This document shows positions 43,654-56,472 of a stretch of 64,000 nucleotides of DNA, piece after piece (position 1 is the stretch's first letter; each line of letters begins with the position of its first letter). The notes beneath the pieces are model-generated. The model searched no databases. It was not told the origin of the DNA and saw only the letters and a list, made by a program, of their open reading frames with translations. Source of the DNA: Podospora pseudoanserina (Eukaryota > Ascomycota > Sordariomycetes > Sordariales > Podosporaceae); NCBI RefSeq assembly GCF_035222485.1, contig NC_085924.1, positions 4,216,001 through 4,280,000 of the forward strand. The letters run 5' to 3'. The translations under genes and the position numbers were made by a program.

Positions 43654-44668
43654 CTCGCAAACTATTCAAGCCCGACGTGTAGAGTTGGCAAGTAGCTCGT
43701 CATAAGCACATCGGGATCGATCGAGATGTCGAGCTGGAGCGTCGATGGCGAGCAAGCAATTCGATGTTGATGGCGGGAGGGAGATTTATCTAGACAGATG
43801 AGGTTAATTAAAAAACAAAACAAAAGAACCCCCAACGAAGCAAAGAAGAGCGCGCGAGTGCGCGTGGGCAATTGAAGGGTGATCAGTCCCAAGACGTGCT
43901 GCTGATGGCAGAATGCAGCTGGAAAAGAAGGGACCGAGACCGTGACGAAGGCACCAGCAGTTCCAACCCCCAAAAGAAAATGGGTCCAACTGGGATTTGG
44001 GAAGCAGCACCTTTAGCAAGCATCGGCAAAAGCTGGGGGATGGATGCTGCTCGATTTATCAAGCACGCATTTCCTGTGCGCTAAACTATATCTGGACCCA
44101 TCTCCTGCCGTCTGATTGGCCCTAGCTAATCACAGGCCATGAATGCGCCGCTGTAATTAATTGGGGATGCCGGATTGGTCCCCAAGCACCTCACCTCACA
44201 AATGGTTCTCTTGTTCCTACTCCTGCTGTATCTTGAGGTTTGGTAAAGTGCAGCAGAGTGATCCATCTCTTACATATCCCAACATGTGTCCCATCACAAT
44301 GCGCTCCGTGTTTTCCAGAGCAAAGTCCTGCTGATGATGAGTTGTTGGACAGTGCGGCTGACCGGGATATCTGGTGGGGATCAACTAAGCCGCATGATCA
44401 CAGTTACCGCCACTAACAGAGTGTCACGCATTTCATGCAGTGTTCTTATAGCACCACTATCAGCTCACAAGGTCAACTGCATGTCCCTGTCCAAGCTCAG
44501 CAGTGCAACCAGCCACACATCTGACGACGTAACACGGGCCGTTTCCAAGCTTCAAGCCACCATCTTATAAGTTAGCAAAGGCGTTTTTTCAGGGGCGTTG
44601 GCATGCTCATACTTGTTTCGTTTTGATTCATTGCAAAAACATCCTCCTATATAGACGGACATCTTCTC
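43654..44668. other. Divergent promoter region between SWC3 and the ABHD12-like gene
   Basis: About 1 kb between head-to-head genes. Short frames only, no recognised site. Confidence 0.5.
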
Positions 44669-46089
44669 ATGTCCCTGAAACCACTCACTCAGGCTGCTTT
44701 ATCCCGGAGCTCTGCATCAAGGATGCTGGACCCGGCTGTTATCTCCGGCCTCTTCGTGGGGCTTGTTCTCGGTGTTCCTGTTGCCGTATATGCTCTGTTT
44801 CTTGGGTTGAGCTCGATACCATTCTTTCAGCGCCAGTATGACTTGACGTCTTTCATCTCTTACAGCTTACTACTGTTCTTTAAAAAACTGACTGCAATGC
44901 ACGTCCCAGGTTCTTATATGCCCACAATATCCACAGCCTGTGGTGGCCAGGCGCTCGAAAGAGATCCAACCAGCCCCAACGATACGGCTTCGCAAGTCAG
45001 TCTCCTGCCCACTTTCTCATGAACCTCATCACACTGACTTCCCCCCAGAAAACCAAGCAACCCCCTTCCTCCTCGGCACCCCTGACAACGAGTCCCTCTA
45101 CGCCTGGCACGTCCTCCCCCTAACCCTCTACAGCAAACATTCTCCCACCCTTATCTCGCGCCCCGACGAGGGCACATGCCACAAAGACTTCACCAAAACC
45201 CTGCAGTACGACCTCCTTCTCAACGACCCCGACGCCAAAGTGGTTGTATCCTTCCACGGCAACGCCGGCCACCTCCTCCAATCCCACCGCCCCCGAGTCT
45301 ACCACACCCTTTCTCTCAATCACCACCTCTTCACCCTCTCCTACCGCGGCTTCGGCCTCTCCACCGGCTCCCCCACCGAAGACGGCCTCAAAACCGACGC
45401 CATCTCCCTTCTCAACTTCCTCCTCAACGAATGCCGCGTCCCACCTCAGCGCATCGCTTTACTCGGGCAGTCCCTCGGCACGGCTGTCGTCGCCGCAGTG
45501 ACGCATCATTTTGCTGTTAACCACCAAATCGACTTTGCTGGCTCGGTCATTGTCGCTGGATTTAGCTCGTTGCCCACTATGCTAAGCGGGTATCGCATCG
45601 CGGGCTTCATCCCCGTGTTGAGGCCGCTGTCTTGGTGGCCTTGGTTGTTGAGGGTGGTGATGGGTAGGGTGGTGGATAAGTGGGAGAGTGCCGCTCGCTG
45701 GCAGGAAACCACGCGTGAGGTGAAGCGAAGGGGGGGTAGGTTGAGGTTGGAGATGGTGCATGCGAAGAATGATTGGGATATTCCTGCGGATGAGGATGGC
45801 AAGGTGTTTAGGGCTGCGGTGGGGGGGCTGGTGGGTGATAAGGTGACGGAGGGTGATATTGACAGGTTGAAGGGGGAGAGGGTGGTGGGGGATGAGAATC
45901 AGGGGTTTGTGGCCGAGTGGATGGAGGAGGGGGTGGTGGTAAGGCAGGAGTTGGTTCCTTTTGGAGGTGAGTAATGTCAACATGAAGGTGATGAAAGGTT
46001 GCTGACAGACTGCAGGACACAACGATGTCACGTTTTATGCGCCAACGCTGTTGGCTATCATGAGGTCATTTGAAGGGGTGGAAGAGTGA
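44669..46089 (+). CDS. Membrane-anchored alpha/beta hydrolase, ABHD12/Bem46-like
   Basis: Likely a membrane serine hydrolase acting on lysophospholipids or monoacylglycerols, by analogy with ABHD12. Four exons (44669-44835, 44910-44995, 45049-45966, 46016-46089) give 414 aa with matching phases. An N-terminal helix (ISGLFVGLVLGVPVAVYALF) anchors the protein. The oxyanion strand is VVVSFHGNAGHLL, followed by SYRGFGLSTGSPTEDGL, typical of ABHD12/Bem46. The nucleophile motif is LLGQSLGTAVV, the acid is in HAKNDWDIPADE and the catalytic His is in GHNDVTF at the start of the last exon. All three triad residues are therefore visible, and the last one needs the final intron to be removed. The coding strand switches from C-rich to G-rich midway (about 45500). 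Confidence 0.88.
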
Positions 46090-48478
46090 GATGTGAGGCT
46101 GTGGAGGGTGGTAGGGAGTGGGTTTAATGTTTATACTCTGCATAGAGACTTACGAAGTAACTTTTATTGCTCATCATTCCATAAGGTGCATTCCCATCTT
46201 GTGGTTTATTTTTACGATGTGATTACCCATCCCATCACTTGTCATGGTGCTGCATTTGACCAATACTCAAGCCAATAAATGGAACAGCTCAGACTACTAC
46301 ATACTAAGCTTAGACAAGGTATCTGGTTAGAGCACAACTCGGTCTGTTGAAGAAAGGACTGGGATTGACAGAATGTAAGCTCAACTTAGGTACCCAGGTA
46401 GACTGGTAAATGCAGAGGCTTAAGCTGGGAGAGCAGTTAGCTGAGGCTAGGGGAGGTAAACAGTTGGAAGCTTGGAAGGCTTGAATTATGAAAGAAAATC
46501 CATATCTATTATGAAAGCATGCCGACTGTGAGCTTGAGAGGTAAGCTCGGGGGAGGATCACGACGTATTGGTTCGTCACTCCATAAGATTACACGTCACA
46601 ACTCCATATATCGGGCCTCAAATCAGTGTTGAATCTAACCATGACTCAGCCCCCTGTACGATACCCCTGATTCAACGATTAACTATCTAAGCCTTACCAA
46701 TTAACTACTTATGTAATCTCCAAACAAGTGTGGAGAAACGCAAGTCTTGATGCAGTAGATGGACAGGGAAGATTGAATACCTAGTTCGACTCAGGCAAGG
46801 TGGGAAGGTGACATAGATGGGTATGGTATCCTCGTTTGGATCGTTTGCTTTTGTCAGAGGATACCATCATTTTCAATCACAGGCTTCAAATCAGCTGTCT
46901 GGGTTCCAAGCTCAACAACAACCGCCTAAATGAACCCCTCAATGAAGCCCAGATTGAGCCCCTGATTGATTGATCCGGACCATTCTGTAAAGCCCTCTCC
47001 ATTTTAGACCGCAGTTTCCATACCATGGCCATCTAACTATCCGGCAAATGTTGTGGGTGTTTGATAGAAGCCACCAGCATCAGCCTTTCCCTGATCCGAG
47101 CTCCCCACCTTGCCATCGTCTCCAACCTTCTCACATCCCTTGTCTTTTCCTTTCTTGTCATTTACCGGACTTATGGGATTTCGAAAGAAGTCTGTACGCG
47201 TGGCTGACCCGGCACCGGAATCGTCACACGGGAGAGGTGCGTAACCGCGAAAGTTTCGGTCCTGAGCTTGGTCTCAGATCATATCCTTCCAGGGCTATGC
47301 CCTTGAGTCGGCTGCTTCTTTGGTGTCTTGTTCTTGAACCCAATTGATTGTCCACTCGACGAAGTGCATGGCTTCCGTCGGGTCTTCGGCGAAGCTTCTG
47401 GGGGTTGGATAGGGGCTGACGTTTGAGTGGACATAATAGTCAGTGTGGTTGCTGGTAATAGAAGTACTGAATCCGCTGGATACAGTTTGAGGTAAGCTGA
47501 GAGTGATGGGGAAATGCTTGGAAGATGTATGAAAGGAGCAAAGGAATAGTTATACATACATACCGTAATTCACCTAGCTATTTTACCTCACCATTGCTAC
47601 CTAGGTGAGTCATCCGGGGATGCTCCGAAACTCTTAGATGATTGATCTACACAACCACATGCACATTATTGACCCCAGCCAGGATTGCTATAGAATTGCA
47701 TCCTTCTAAAGTTGACCGTCCAGTGTTTCTGGTTGATTTCCAGCTCTATACGTGACCTCAAGATGCTTCGCTGCGGTTACATTAGCTGACTGTTGGCTGA
47801 CAACGCATCCTCAGTGATATATTGAGCCGTCCAACCCATATGCAGCGCAAGCTATGCGAGGTAATAATGTTATCAGCCGTAAATCTAAACATCTGACGTG
47901 TTGAGCGCAGACTTTGTTTATTTGCCTCGGTCTTTGAGCATAAAAGCTTTCCTTGTCATCGTTATGTCACAGACTTGTCGGATGTACCTCTAGTCACCGA
48001 TCACAGGGCTGTTGGTGGCGAGGTAAGACATTAGAGATGTACCCCTCTTGATTTCCTCAGGGTCAGATCCACTATTCTTTTCAGATGGCCTTACTTCTTT
48101 TGATGCTTGGTCTTGGTTGTGTGTGGACTTCCAAATCAGTAGCTACTGAGAGTGATTAGCTAGCTACTTACCTACATATGAGATCTGATCCATTACACGA
48201 GGCTCGTGGACTTCTCTCTCACCTACATTCTTGACAGCTTACTTTGTCCAATGGCCGTCCCAGCTCCTTCGGTCCCTGAGTTGCAATCAGCCACCGTCCT
48301 GTTAGATACAAGCGGTCAGGATGTTCAGCAGCCGAGGGGGTAAGATGTCTTCGCCAACTTCCTGTATGCAACGGACGACAAAACTACCTTCCAAATCGAA
48401 CGACGTTTCAGTGTATTGGCTGCGTTTGACCTTCAAATGAACGGGGCAATCCTGCTATGGGGACGACCAATATGAAGT

Positions 48479-48569
48479 GGGAGAGGGAGGGGAGAGGGGA
48501 GGGATAGGGGAGGGGAGAGGGAGAGGGGAGAGAGGGAGAGGGGAGAGGGAGAGGGAGAGGGAGAGGGGG
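48479..48569. repeat. Purine microsatellite (GGGAGA)n
   Basis: About 90 bases of G and A almost without interruption, in GGGAGA, GGGGAGA and GGAGGGGA units. Purine mirror tracts of this type can form triplex or G-quadruplex structures. Confidence 0.9.
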
Positions 48570-49388
48570 TGAAGTAAGCTTAATTGACCACACTCCAGCG
48601 ACAAACTCGAATATGCCACGCCGCATGGATTCGGGGGGGAACAGCCGTTCATACAGCCAGTTCATGGTTGTGGTAGCCATGGCGATCTGAGTTGGGCATG
48701 TGTTCTATGTCGCTGTCGTGTTCTTGTTCTCTATAACTGCAGGAGAGACTGGGTTAACGACGAGCGGCACAGTTGTATATAGTGTGTTTTGTCTTGAAGA
48801 CGGTGAAGAGGGGAGGGGAAAATCTCTCGTCACGAGCTGAGGCCACGCGGCACAAAGAGAGAGGGACCAGGACATATTGCATCATGAGCAAATTATGGAC
48901 CGGATGGGATTGAAGTCATACCGAAAGACCAGAGCACTGCAGGCCGACGACGGCCCAGTCCACTCATCATCCAAATTCAATATCAAGCCGCACAGGACAC
49001 CAAAAAGTGAGGAGATAAACAACATCAATTGTCTATGTAACTTGTCCCAAGAGGCCTCAACCGGTTCACCAAGCCCAAGCTTAAATCTTTCGAAAAAAAA
49101 CCCGCTCAGTCAGAAAACCCATCAAATCCTCCCAGAGCTCCCCAAAAAAAAAAATCATCTTTTCCTGTTTTCTGTGTTGTTTTTTGTCAAGTCCTCCAAA
49201 CCCTCCTCAATCGTATTTGTTGTCGATGGCTGATCATGATCCTCCCAGATACCGAGAAAATCGCCGAAGAGAGGTGATGACTTGTTCCAAAATTGCTTTG
49301 ACAAGAGATAGAGTCTCTGCCAAACACCAAAGATATGCCAGAGTCGCTGTGAAAATACAACCAACCAGTCCGCCGGACAAGGGCTAAG

Positions 49389-49940
49389 ATGGCCGTTGCA
49401 AATCCGAGCGCTGCCGACCTGTTCCCTTCCAATTCCAAATCTGCTGGGACTCAACATGATCCCCCAGACTATCGTGAGCCTGTAAACAGTCCGTTGTCCT
49501 TGATGGGCGTGTGAGAACACCATCCCACCACCGCCGTGAGCGCAAGTCGACTCTATGCGGAATACCACCGTTACCCCAGCACCGAGCCAACGCCGAAAAC
49601 GCAGCCGCATACACTCATTCCCTCCAAGCCCAGCCGGAAAAAAAATGACAACAAGGAAATCGTTGAACGCCTCCAGGAGCACGAGGGAAAATATGGGTAC
49701 AACTCCATGCCTTTTCCCCAACCAGGCAAACGCCAACAGCCCGAACCTCCAGTTCCCATATACGCCGATTCCCAGTTAAGCCAGACCCGTGAAATGAACC
49801 AAACGCCGTTGTATATGAACCATCTCGCCGGAAAACCCATTACCCAGGCTCACACCACCTTCTTCCCAGCCCAACCGTCTCCTCGAGGGCTCCAACCAAC
49901 CATGCGAAGTCCATGTGCGCGCCATTTGATACTTTTGTGA
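49389..49940 (+). other. Doubtful 183-codon frame interrupted by one TGA
   Basis: From the ATG at 49389 one frame reads MAVANPSAADLFPSNSKSAG to a TGA near 49512. It then continues in the same frame through VSASRLYAEYHRYPSTEPTP and ERLQEHEGKYGYNSMPFPQP to the stop at 49940. The TGA could come from CGA by a single change. A short related segment (HDPPRYRE at about 49226, HDPPDYRE at about 49455) appears twice in the DNA. No domain is recognised; it may be a decayed gene or chance. Confidence 0.25.
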
Positions 49941-50558
49941 AGGAAAAATTGCATTTCCCAGGGGCATCTTGGCCCAACTCGTCCTATCCTTGAAGAAGAA
50001 ATTGTGTCCCAGTCGAAAACAGGGGCTGGGCCTCTGCAAACGTGATGAAAAGACCGAATAACGCGAGGACCTGAGCGGGAAAAACAGCCAAAAAATGAAC
50101 GAGTACATCGCAATACAATGTTACAAGACTTCAAACCACCCGCGTGCTAACCCTGACGCTCGCTGCGAATTTCCAGTCGTCGAGGAAGAAGCTGACTGTA
50201 ACGCGATGACGACGAAAGATGTTCGAGATTAAGCCCGAGGGCAAGAAGAGAAATTAGTTGTTGTGATGTATGATACAGCCGATCTTGCTCGAGATCGTGT
50301 GATGAGGCGCCATAAAAAATGCTTGGTAGCCTAGGCGCTGTTGCTGTGTGAGAGTGCTGGTGCAGATGCAGGTGTCCTCGAAGAAATCAGTCGCGAAAGG
50401 TAGGGTCGACGGTTGAAGCCGCCGGGGCCGTTGGGAGTTGACGGACCAGAGGCGCAGAGAATATGTACAATGCCAAAAGGAAAATAAACAGAAGAAACAC
50501 GTAACGCCATGCTCATGGTGTCCCACCTGCGTGACGTAGAGGAAAGAGTTTCAGCACC

Positions 50559-52332
50559 TTAGTTGGGCCCAGAAGGGGGCTGCTGAATAGGGGTTTGCCC
50601 CTGACCACCACGACCACCGCGGGTCGGATAGCGGGAAGGCTGGGTTTGCTGGAACCCACCGCGGCCTCGGCCATTGCCCCGGTGACCGCCGGGGTTTCCA
50701 CGGGACTGGTACCCTCCGCGGGGCGCAAAACCAGTGTTGGTTGCCCGGCCGCCTTGGTCCGGGAACTGCTGGAAGCTGTTTGACGCCTGATTGCCTTCAA
50801 TCTGCTGGGGAGCCCGTCCCTGCCAGTTTCCCGAAGCACCTCCCGGGCGGGGACCAGCGGGTTGAGCCTGGTGAGTTGGTGGGTTCATGGGCTGCTGTTG
50901 ACCCTGCTGCTGGTTACCAGCGGGCCTGAAGTTGGAAATGGGCCGAGGAATCGACTCGGGATTCTCGTAGACGTAGAGACTCTTGTCAATGGTGGCAGGA
51001 ATGGGCTGGATTTCAGTGCCCAAGTCACGTTCAATGTTGTAGAGGTTGAACCTGTCATCCCAGTTGATCAGGTTGATGGCCAAACCAAGATGGCCGTAAC
51101 GGCCCGAGCGACCGATACGATGAAGATATGTCTCGGCATTCTTTGGGAAGTCAAAGTTGATCACCACATTGACAGCCTGAATGTCGATACCACGCGTGAG
51201 AAGATCCGAGCAGACGAGGTTGCGGCAAACACCGTTCCTAAAGTCGTGGAAGACACGGTTGCGAGCGTGCTGCTGCATCTTGGCGTGACTGTAGAAACAC
51301 GAGTAGCCCAACTCAGTGATCTTCTTGGCCAAAAGCTCGACACGGTTGGTCGAGTTGCAGAAAATAATGGACTGGTTGATCTGCAGCTTTGAAAAGAGGG
51401 TGTTTAGGCAGTGCACTTTTTGCTTCTCCTCAACGTAGGCGTAGTACTGGGTGATACCGCGCAGAGTGAGCTCGTCCATGAGGTTGATCTCGTAAGGTTC
51501 TTTCATGTTCTTATCAGAGAAATCCTTGACCGAAATAGGGAAGGTGGCTGAGAACAGCATGACCTGGCGATCCTTGGGGTGGAACTGGAGAAGTTGTTCG
51601 ATGACGGGGGTGAACTCGGCCGAGAGAAGCTTGTCAGCTTCGTCCATGATGAACATGGGGCATTCACTCAAATCCGCCACCTGCTTTCCAGCCAAATCGA
51701 GGATTCTGCCCGGGGTGCCGACCACAATATGGACGGGGTCCTGGAGACGGACAATGTCATCGCGGAGGCCTGTGCCACCAGTGGTAACCATGACGTTGAC
51801 GCCGAGGTGCTTTCCAAGCGTCTTGCAAACCTGGGATGTCTGCATGGCGAGTTCTCTGGTCGGGACCAGGATAAGACACTGGATCTTGTTGATTTTGGGG
51901 TTGATCTTTTGGAGAGCGGGGATGACGAAGGCAGCTGTTTTGCCGGTTCCGTTCTTGGCGCGTGCAAGAATATCACGCCCGGTGAGCGCAACTGGAATGC
52001 TTTCTTCTTGGATGGGCGAGGGCTTCTCGAAACCAGCTTCGAAAATGCCCATCAGTAAGGATCGCTTGAGTCCGAAGTCCTCAAACTCCATGCCCTTGGT
52101 GTTGGTGACATCCTGCGCAACAAAGGAGTGTTAGCAAATCTGGTCAGGAACAAGCATGAGGGGGACAAACCTCGGTCTGTTGTCTGTTGTCTTTCGTGGG
52201 AATTTTCAAGTTCTTCTTCCACTCGTCATCACTGATCTGTTAGCCACCACGGTTCATGGGGGTCGAGAGCAAGATGTCCGCCACATACTTCAAGCTTGTC
52301 GCCTGGAGCTTGTCCGCGAGACTGTCGGTCAT
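50559..52332 (-). CDS. DHH1: DEAD-box RNA helicase Dhh1 (DDX6 family)
   Basis: Dhh1 represses translation and promotes decapping of mRNA in cytoplasmic P-bodies. Three exons (52289-52332, 52171-52231, 50559-52112) give 552 aa in phase. The short first exons matter: they restore [20 protein letters not shown] and [20 protein letters not shown], the usual Dhh1 start; the long open frame alone would begin late at 52091. Motifs: Q motif region ([20 protein letters not shown]), AKNGTGKT (I), PTRELA (Ia), MDEADKLL (II), FSATFP (III), IIFCNSTNR (IV), [20 protein letters not shown] (V) and HRIGRSGR (VI). The ~120-residue tail is rich in Gln, Gly, Pro and Arg, with RGG-like repeats that favour phase separation. 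Assignment is certain. It is divergent from the J-protein gene. Confidence 0.97.
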
Positions 52333-53186
52333 TTTGGCAGCAAAAGGAGGGAAATCTTGGGAAAAGAGAGGTAAGTCGGTCGGATTCGGTGGCGCGGAGG
52401 TATCCCGTCCGTCTTGTTCAAGTGAGGTCTTGTGGTCGGTCGTGGTCGTGTCAGAGGCGCAAGACTGGCTCTTCCAGATTGCGAATCAAGGTGGATGTCG
52501 TGCGGTCGGTGGGTTGTGGGTTGTGAACTGCTATACCCGTCGCGGCATATGTTGGGAATCGAGTTGTGGGTTTGATTTGGTCGACCGATATGTCGTGGAA
52601 GCTGTGGAGCTAGCTGCTCGTCTGGTGGTCTGGTGGTGTGGTGATCTGGTGAGGCTTGCTTCGGTGGTTCGGGGAGTGGAAAGTCAGGACAGAGAAAACA
52701 GTGCGGTTCTCTGCGAATGGGATGTGGGTGGTGGGGGACAGTGAACAGATTGTTGGGGGCTCGAAGTGGTTCGTGTGTTGCTCGAGAAGTCGGTGTAGAG
52801 CCGGGAGAGTGATCTGGAGTCGTCGATGCGGGGCAGAAAGATGAGGCAGGCAGGGCTGAACAATTCTCTGCAGCAACCACTCGAAAAGTTCGGGACGATG
52901 ATGGTTTCCTCGTCACGTGCCCAACAGCGGTGCTTTCTCCTAGAACAGGGGCGGTGCTTTGGCAGCGATAAGATAACCGGCTGTGGGGTTGATCCACACT
53001 GTAGAAAGGCCAAGACGCCGATGGTCCCGTCCCCTCCATCGTCCTAGGTCCCGCATCTTCCCTTTTGCACTTCAACCAGACACTAGTATCCGCCACTGTC
53101 GCGATCACGAGTTGTTCTTGTGTTGCCGGCGCCATGGTCCTTTTCCTTCCTTCAAGCCCTGAAAACATGATCCTGTCAACTTCACC
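52333..53186. other. Divergent promoter region of DHH1 and the J-protein gene
   Basis: About 850 bases. A minus-strand frame of 292 codons (52329-53207) overlaps it but is Pro/Ser/Thr-rich with no domain, and probably reads through the DHH1 leader. Confidence 0.5.
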
Positions 53187-54011
53187 ATGATGCTGCTCAA
53201 AAGACATACCGTTACACCATTTGCCTTGACCACTTTTGTGCTGCCATCAGCTTCGATAACGTCATCGTGTCAGCTACCGCGCTGCCATCTCCAGAAGCGC
53301 TCATACGCCTCGGTTCAGGACAAGCCACCGAAATGGCCTACTTCTGCAAGCCCCACTCCGTATGAGGTCTTCGGACTTACCAAAGACGATGTATACACCA
53401 AAGCACGGTTCAACCAGTTGGTCAAACTCTATCATCCCGATCTCCACCATCACTCGGCCCACGATGGCATCCCCCATGTGACGAAGCTCGAGAGATATCG
53501 CCTCGTCATTGCGGCCAATGACATCCTCAGCAATCCTCAGAAGCGTCGACTCTACGACCTCCACCGAATTGGCTGGGGAAATCACACCGACCCACATGTT
53601 GAACATCGGGCGGCAGGGAGGTCATGGAGGAAGGAGCCTGGGAACGCCAGCCAGAACGCCACTTGGGAAGACTGGGAGCAATGGTACCAGGAGAGGGATG
53701 GCAAAAAGCAAGAGCCGGTCTTCATGTCCAACTTTGGCTTCGCCACCATCTTGGCATGCTGTGCTGTTGTTGGTGTCTGGACCCAGGTGGCATATGCCGA
53801 GAAGAAGTCGGCAAGCATCTTGAACCTGCAAGCCCAGCAACAGGCCGTCATCACCAGAGAGATGATGTCGCGCGAGAGAGCGAAAGCGGCCATGAGCCGC
53901 GAGGGTAGGGTTGAGACATTCTTGTTGTCACGAGAGCTTGGAAAGTCGGAATATGATTTACCAGGACACGGAGCCTCAGACGGTGGAGGTGGTGAGGCCG
54001 AGGCGCCATGA
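53187..54011 (+). CDS. Mitochondrial J-domain (DnaJ-like) protein
   Basis: J-domain proteins stimulate Hsp70 ATPase activity. A single exon of 274 codons starts MMLLKRHTVTPFALTTFVLP at 53187. Its N-terminal ~45 residues are basic and hydroxylated, ending near KRSYASVQ, like a mitochondrial presequence. The J domain covers about residues 57-125: TPYEVFGLTKDDVYTKARFN, then LVKLYHPDLHH with the essential HPD, and ILSNPQKRRLYD. A membrane helix (GFATILACCAVVGVWTQVAY) and a helical C-terminal tail follow. This plan (presequence, J domain, one membrane segment) resembles yeast Jid1, a mitochondrial inner-membrane J protein; I do not assign the symbol. The promoter is shared with DHH1. Confidence 0.85.
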   Translation: MMLLKRHTVTPFALTTFVLPSASITSSCQLPRCHLQKRSYASVQDKPPKWPTSASPTPYEVFGLTKDDVYTKARFNQLVKLYHPDLHHHSAHDGIPHVTKLERYRLVIAANDILSNPQKRRLYDLHRIGWGNHTDPHVEHRAAGRSWRKEPGNASQNATWEDWEQWYQERDGKKQEPVFMSNFGFATILACCAVVGVWTQVAYAEKKSASILNLQAQQQAVITREMMSRERAKAAMSREGRVETFLLSRELGKSEYDLPGHGASDGGGGEAEAP

Positions 54012-55163
54012 AGTCGGTCGGGTTGTATTCGGTGATTTCTGTCAGCGAGTCGCATAGTCGGTCATCCTAGACTGTATACAGACCTGTACTGTTTTCTGAT
54101 GGTGCCTGTTGCTTGATTCAAGCCAGAGAGACACTGATTGTATTGGAGCGACCGGCCCTCTTGTCGTAGTGGTCGTTTCGTTGCCGCTGGCGAAAGAAAA
54201 GAAGAAGAGAAAACCCCAGATTCTCTGCGACAACTCCAGAAGGACGGCGTCTGCCCCCTTCCAAAGTAGGTTCAACGAGTCGCTTGCACGTGGCGGGGTC
54301 AAACAGGAGCTATGGAAGGCTTATCGGGGCATGATCACGTGGAGAACCGGATAATAGAATATCTGAAGACTTTATCAGAGTTCGGTCTATCACTGTGTTG
54401 TGCGTCTCGGGCGTTGAGGCTGCTTAGGGCATTGTCTATGTGCACGGGCCAAATCCCTTATCCATCGGTGTCTTGTTCTTTCCTCTTGTCCCCGAGCCAT
54501 TATCTGTTAGAAATGGTGGCTGGGACGAGGCTGCGGAAGACCTGGGAACCGAGTTGAAGAAGATGAGAAGGTGGTGGAGCTTAATTCCACTGGAGTAATA
54601 CCTCTCCCTCACACAATGGTGGCCATAGTCCGAGATCCCATATCTATTTCGTCATGGGAAAGGGCATCTTTCATCCTCATGTTAAGTATGGTTCACGGAG
54701 CTTGCATGACTGTTAAAAACAGAGACTCGGTTTTAATGTGTCTGATATGGCCTTCTTACCTGAAAATAGAATTCATTGGCCAGCAGAGCCTCACGAGGAG
54801 GCTATTAGACCAGATGATATAACGCCGAGGTCAGGTAATGGAGATGGATGACGAACTTTGACAACATACATCAAGCGCAGATGCTTCAATTGTGTTGACA
54901 GGCTTCCATCGATGGGAACAAGATGTTGGCGAAAGGCACCGACATTCCCTGCCTCCGCAATGGGTAAACTTTCAGGGGTTGGCATGCCAACACTTCTTCA
55001 CAACACGCATAGTAGGTACCGAACACCAAGTCTCGAAATCATCGTGTTTATTCCACTCTACCAACCAAGCATATGGCCTCTAACTACAAAAGAAACCTCT
55101 TGATGCCCCTTTCCAGCCCAGGTCAAACCCCAAATTCCGATAACCTAGAGACCGATATCTAGT
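54012..55163. other. Convergent intergenic region; no gene seen
   Basis: About 1.1 kb between convergent genes with only short frames. Confidence 0.5.
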
Positions 55164-56472
55164 CTAGATGCCACTGACCGGCAGCAAGATCTTGTAAGCC
55201 ATTGCCTGCCTCTTCCCCAGCGGAGTCCGAAAGATCCTCCGGAGATCCATCGGAGTCGCGTCCTTGTCCTGCGTCAGCTGCCTATGAACCTCCTTGATCA
55301 GCTGCCTGACCTCCCTGACAACATCAAGGTCCATACGCCGGGCCTCATCGCTAGGAAGCATGAGGAAGCGGTCGACATCGATGTAGGTCTTGTCGGCGTC
55401 GTGGAACAGGGTGAGCCAATCTTCAGGTTGGCCCTTGATGCGGCGCTGTTCATGGTAAGCTTGCCAAGGGTAAGGTTAGTAGCAGATCGTGATGAAATTG
55501 TGATGAGACGGGAGGCCAAGACTCACTTGTAGAAAACCACCTCCTATAAATCTCCAACCGCTCCCTATCCTCCCTGCTTCCCTTCGGAACCTGCACGACA
55601 AAGTACAAAACTTCCAACCCCGGCATCGAGTCGATAAACCCCGCCACCTCATCCGGACACATGGTCCAGTCCCCATGAGGCACGATGCTCCCGTCAACAT
55701 GGATGCAGCACTGAAAAACAGTGTTTTGCTTCGCGCAAGCGCGCTCAGAACTCTGCTTGTACACAACACCCACCTTCTTCAAATCAGCCATCCCACCCGG
55801 AGTCTCCGTCCCAAAAACAGACTTCTTGGTCTTCTCCCCCTCGTCCCTAAGCCTGGATCTCCCCGCGGGAAAAGACAGCTCAGGATCAAAGTAAGGCACG
55901 AAAAACTGGTTATTAACATGAAAGTAGCGAAAGTCAGACTTGGGGTTTGACGTCGCGCCGGCGAGGAAGTCGAGCACGACAAGGTCGTGGTTTGTGTCCA
56001 TGGGTCCCCAGGCGCGAGAGAAGGGGAGGTTGCCCGGGTTTTTTGTGGCGAGAACAACAGCCTGCTGGGCTGCGCGGCTGACGGAGCCCATGTCCTTGTT
56101 GATACGATAGCCCGAGCCGTCAGTGCTTTTGGGTTTGGGGTAGTAGGTCAGATGCCAGGTGGGGTCGACCCAGTTGCCTTTGTCGTTGGTGTAGCCCGGG
56201 ATGACGGCTTTCTCGACGTTCATGAAGTGGATGCTGGGTTTGCGGAGGGCTTGGGTGAAGATCTCTTGCTGTATCTCGAGGGGGAAACGCTTGAACTGGG
56301 GGAATTTGACGGGGCCTTCGTCGTTGTCCTTGGAGGCCTTGGAGGCGGCATGGGTTTTCTTGGTCGAGGTGGTTGCGGTGGCCTTGCATTTGGTGCTTTC
56401 GGTGCTGCTGGCCTTGAGGCGACCCTTGGGGGTGGCCTTTTTGATCAAGGCCTTCTTCTTTTTGGGAGGCAT
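55164..56472 (-). CDS. 2EXR-domain fungal protein
   Basis: Two exons (55527-56472, 55164-55459; intron 67 nt) give 413 aa. It begins MPPKKKKALIKKATPKGRLK, a strongly basic, probably nuclear N-terminus of ~55 residues. The 2EXR signature follows: VKFPQFKRFPLEIQQEIFTQ, an F-box-like 'F-x-x-F-x-x-x-P-x-E-I-x-x-x-I' start. Next is a region usual for these proteins (NVEKAVIPGY, SRAAQQAVVLATKNPG, DLVVLDFLAG) and a C-terminal half with GLEVLYFVVQVPKGSREDRE. 2EXR proteins form a large family found almost only in filamentous ascomycetes and have no established biochemical role. A second member lies at 60649, so the two flank the coiled-coil gene. The basic N-terminal extension is absent from that second copy. 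Confidence 0.8.

Larger units (their letters stand above)
46090..50558. other. Gene-poor region of 4.5 kb
   Basis: No multi-exon model with known domains could be built. It holds a purine microsatellite (48479-48569), a doubtful frame at 49389-49940 and many short frames. The stretch nearest 50558 should be the DHH1 3' untranslated region. Transposon hallmarks such as terminal repeats or polymerase motifs were not seen. Confidence 0.5.

Noticed and set aside
52329-53207. 292-codon minus-strand frame upstream of DHH1
   Set aside because: Low-complexity Pro/Ser/Thr/His text that overlaps both the DHH1 start and the J-protein start; most likely leader and promoter sequence.
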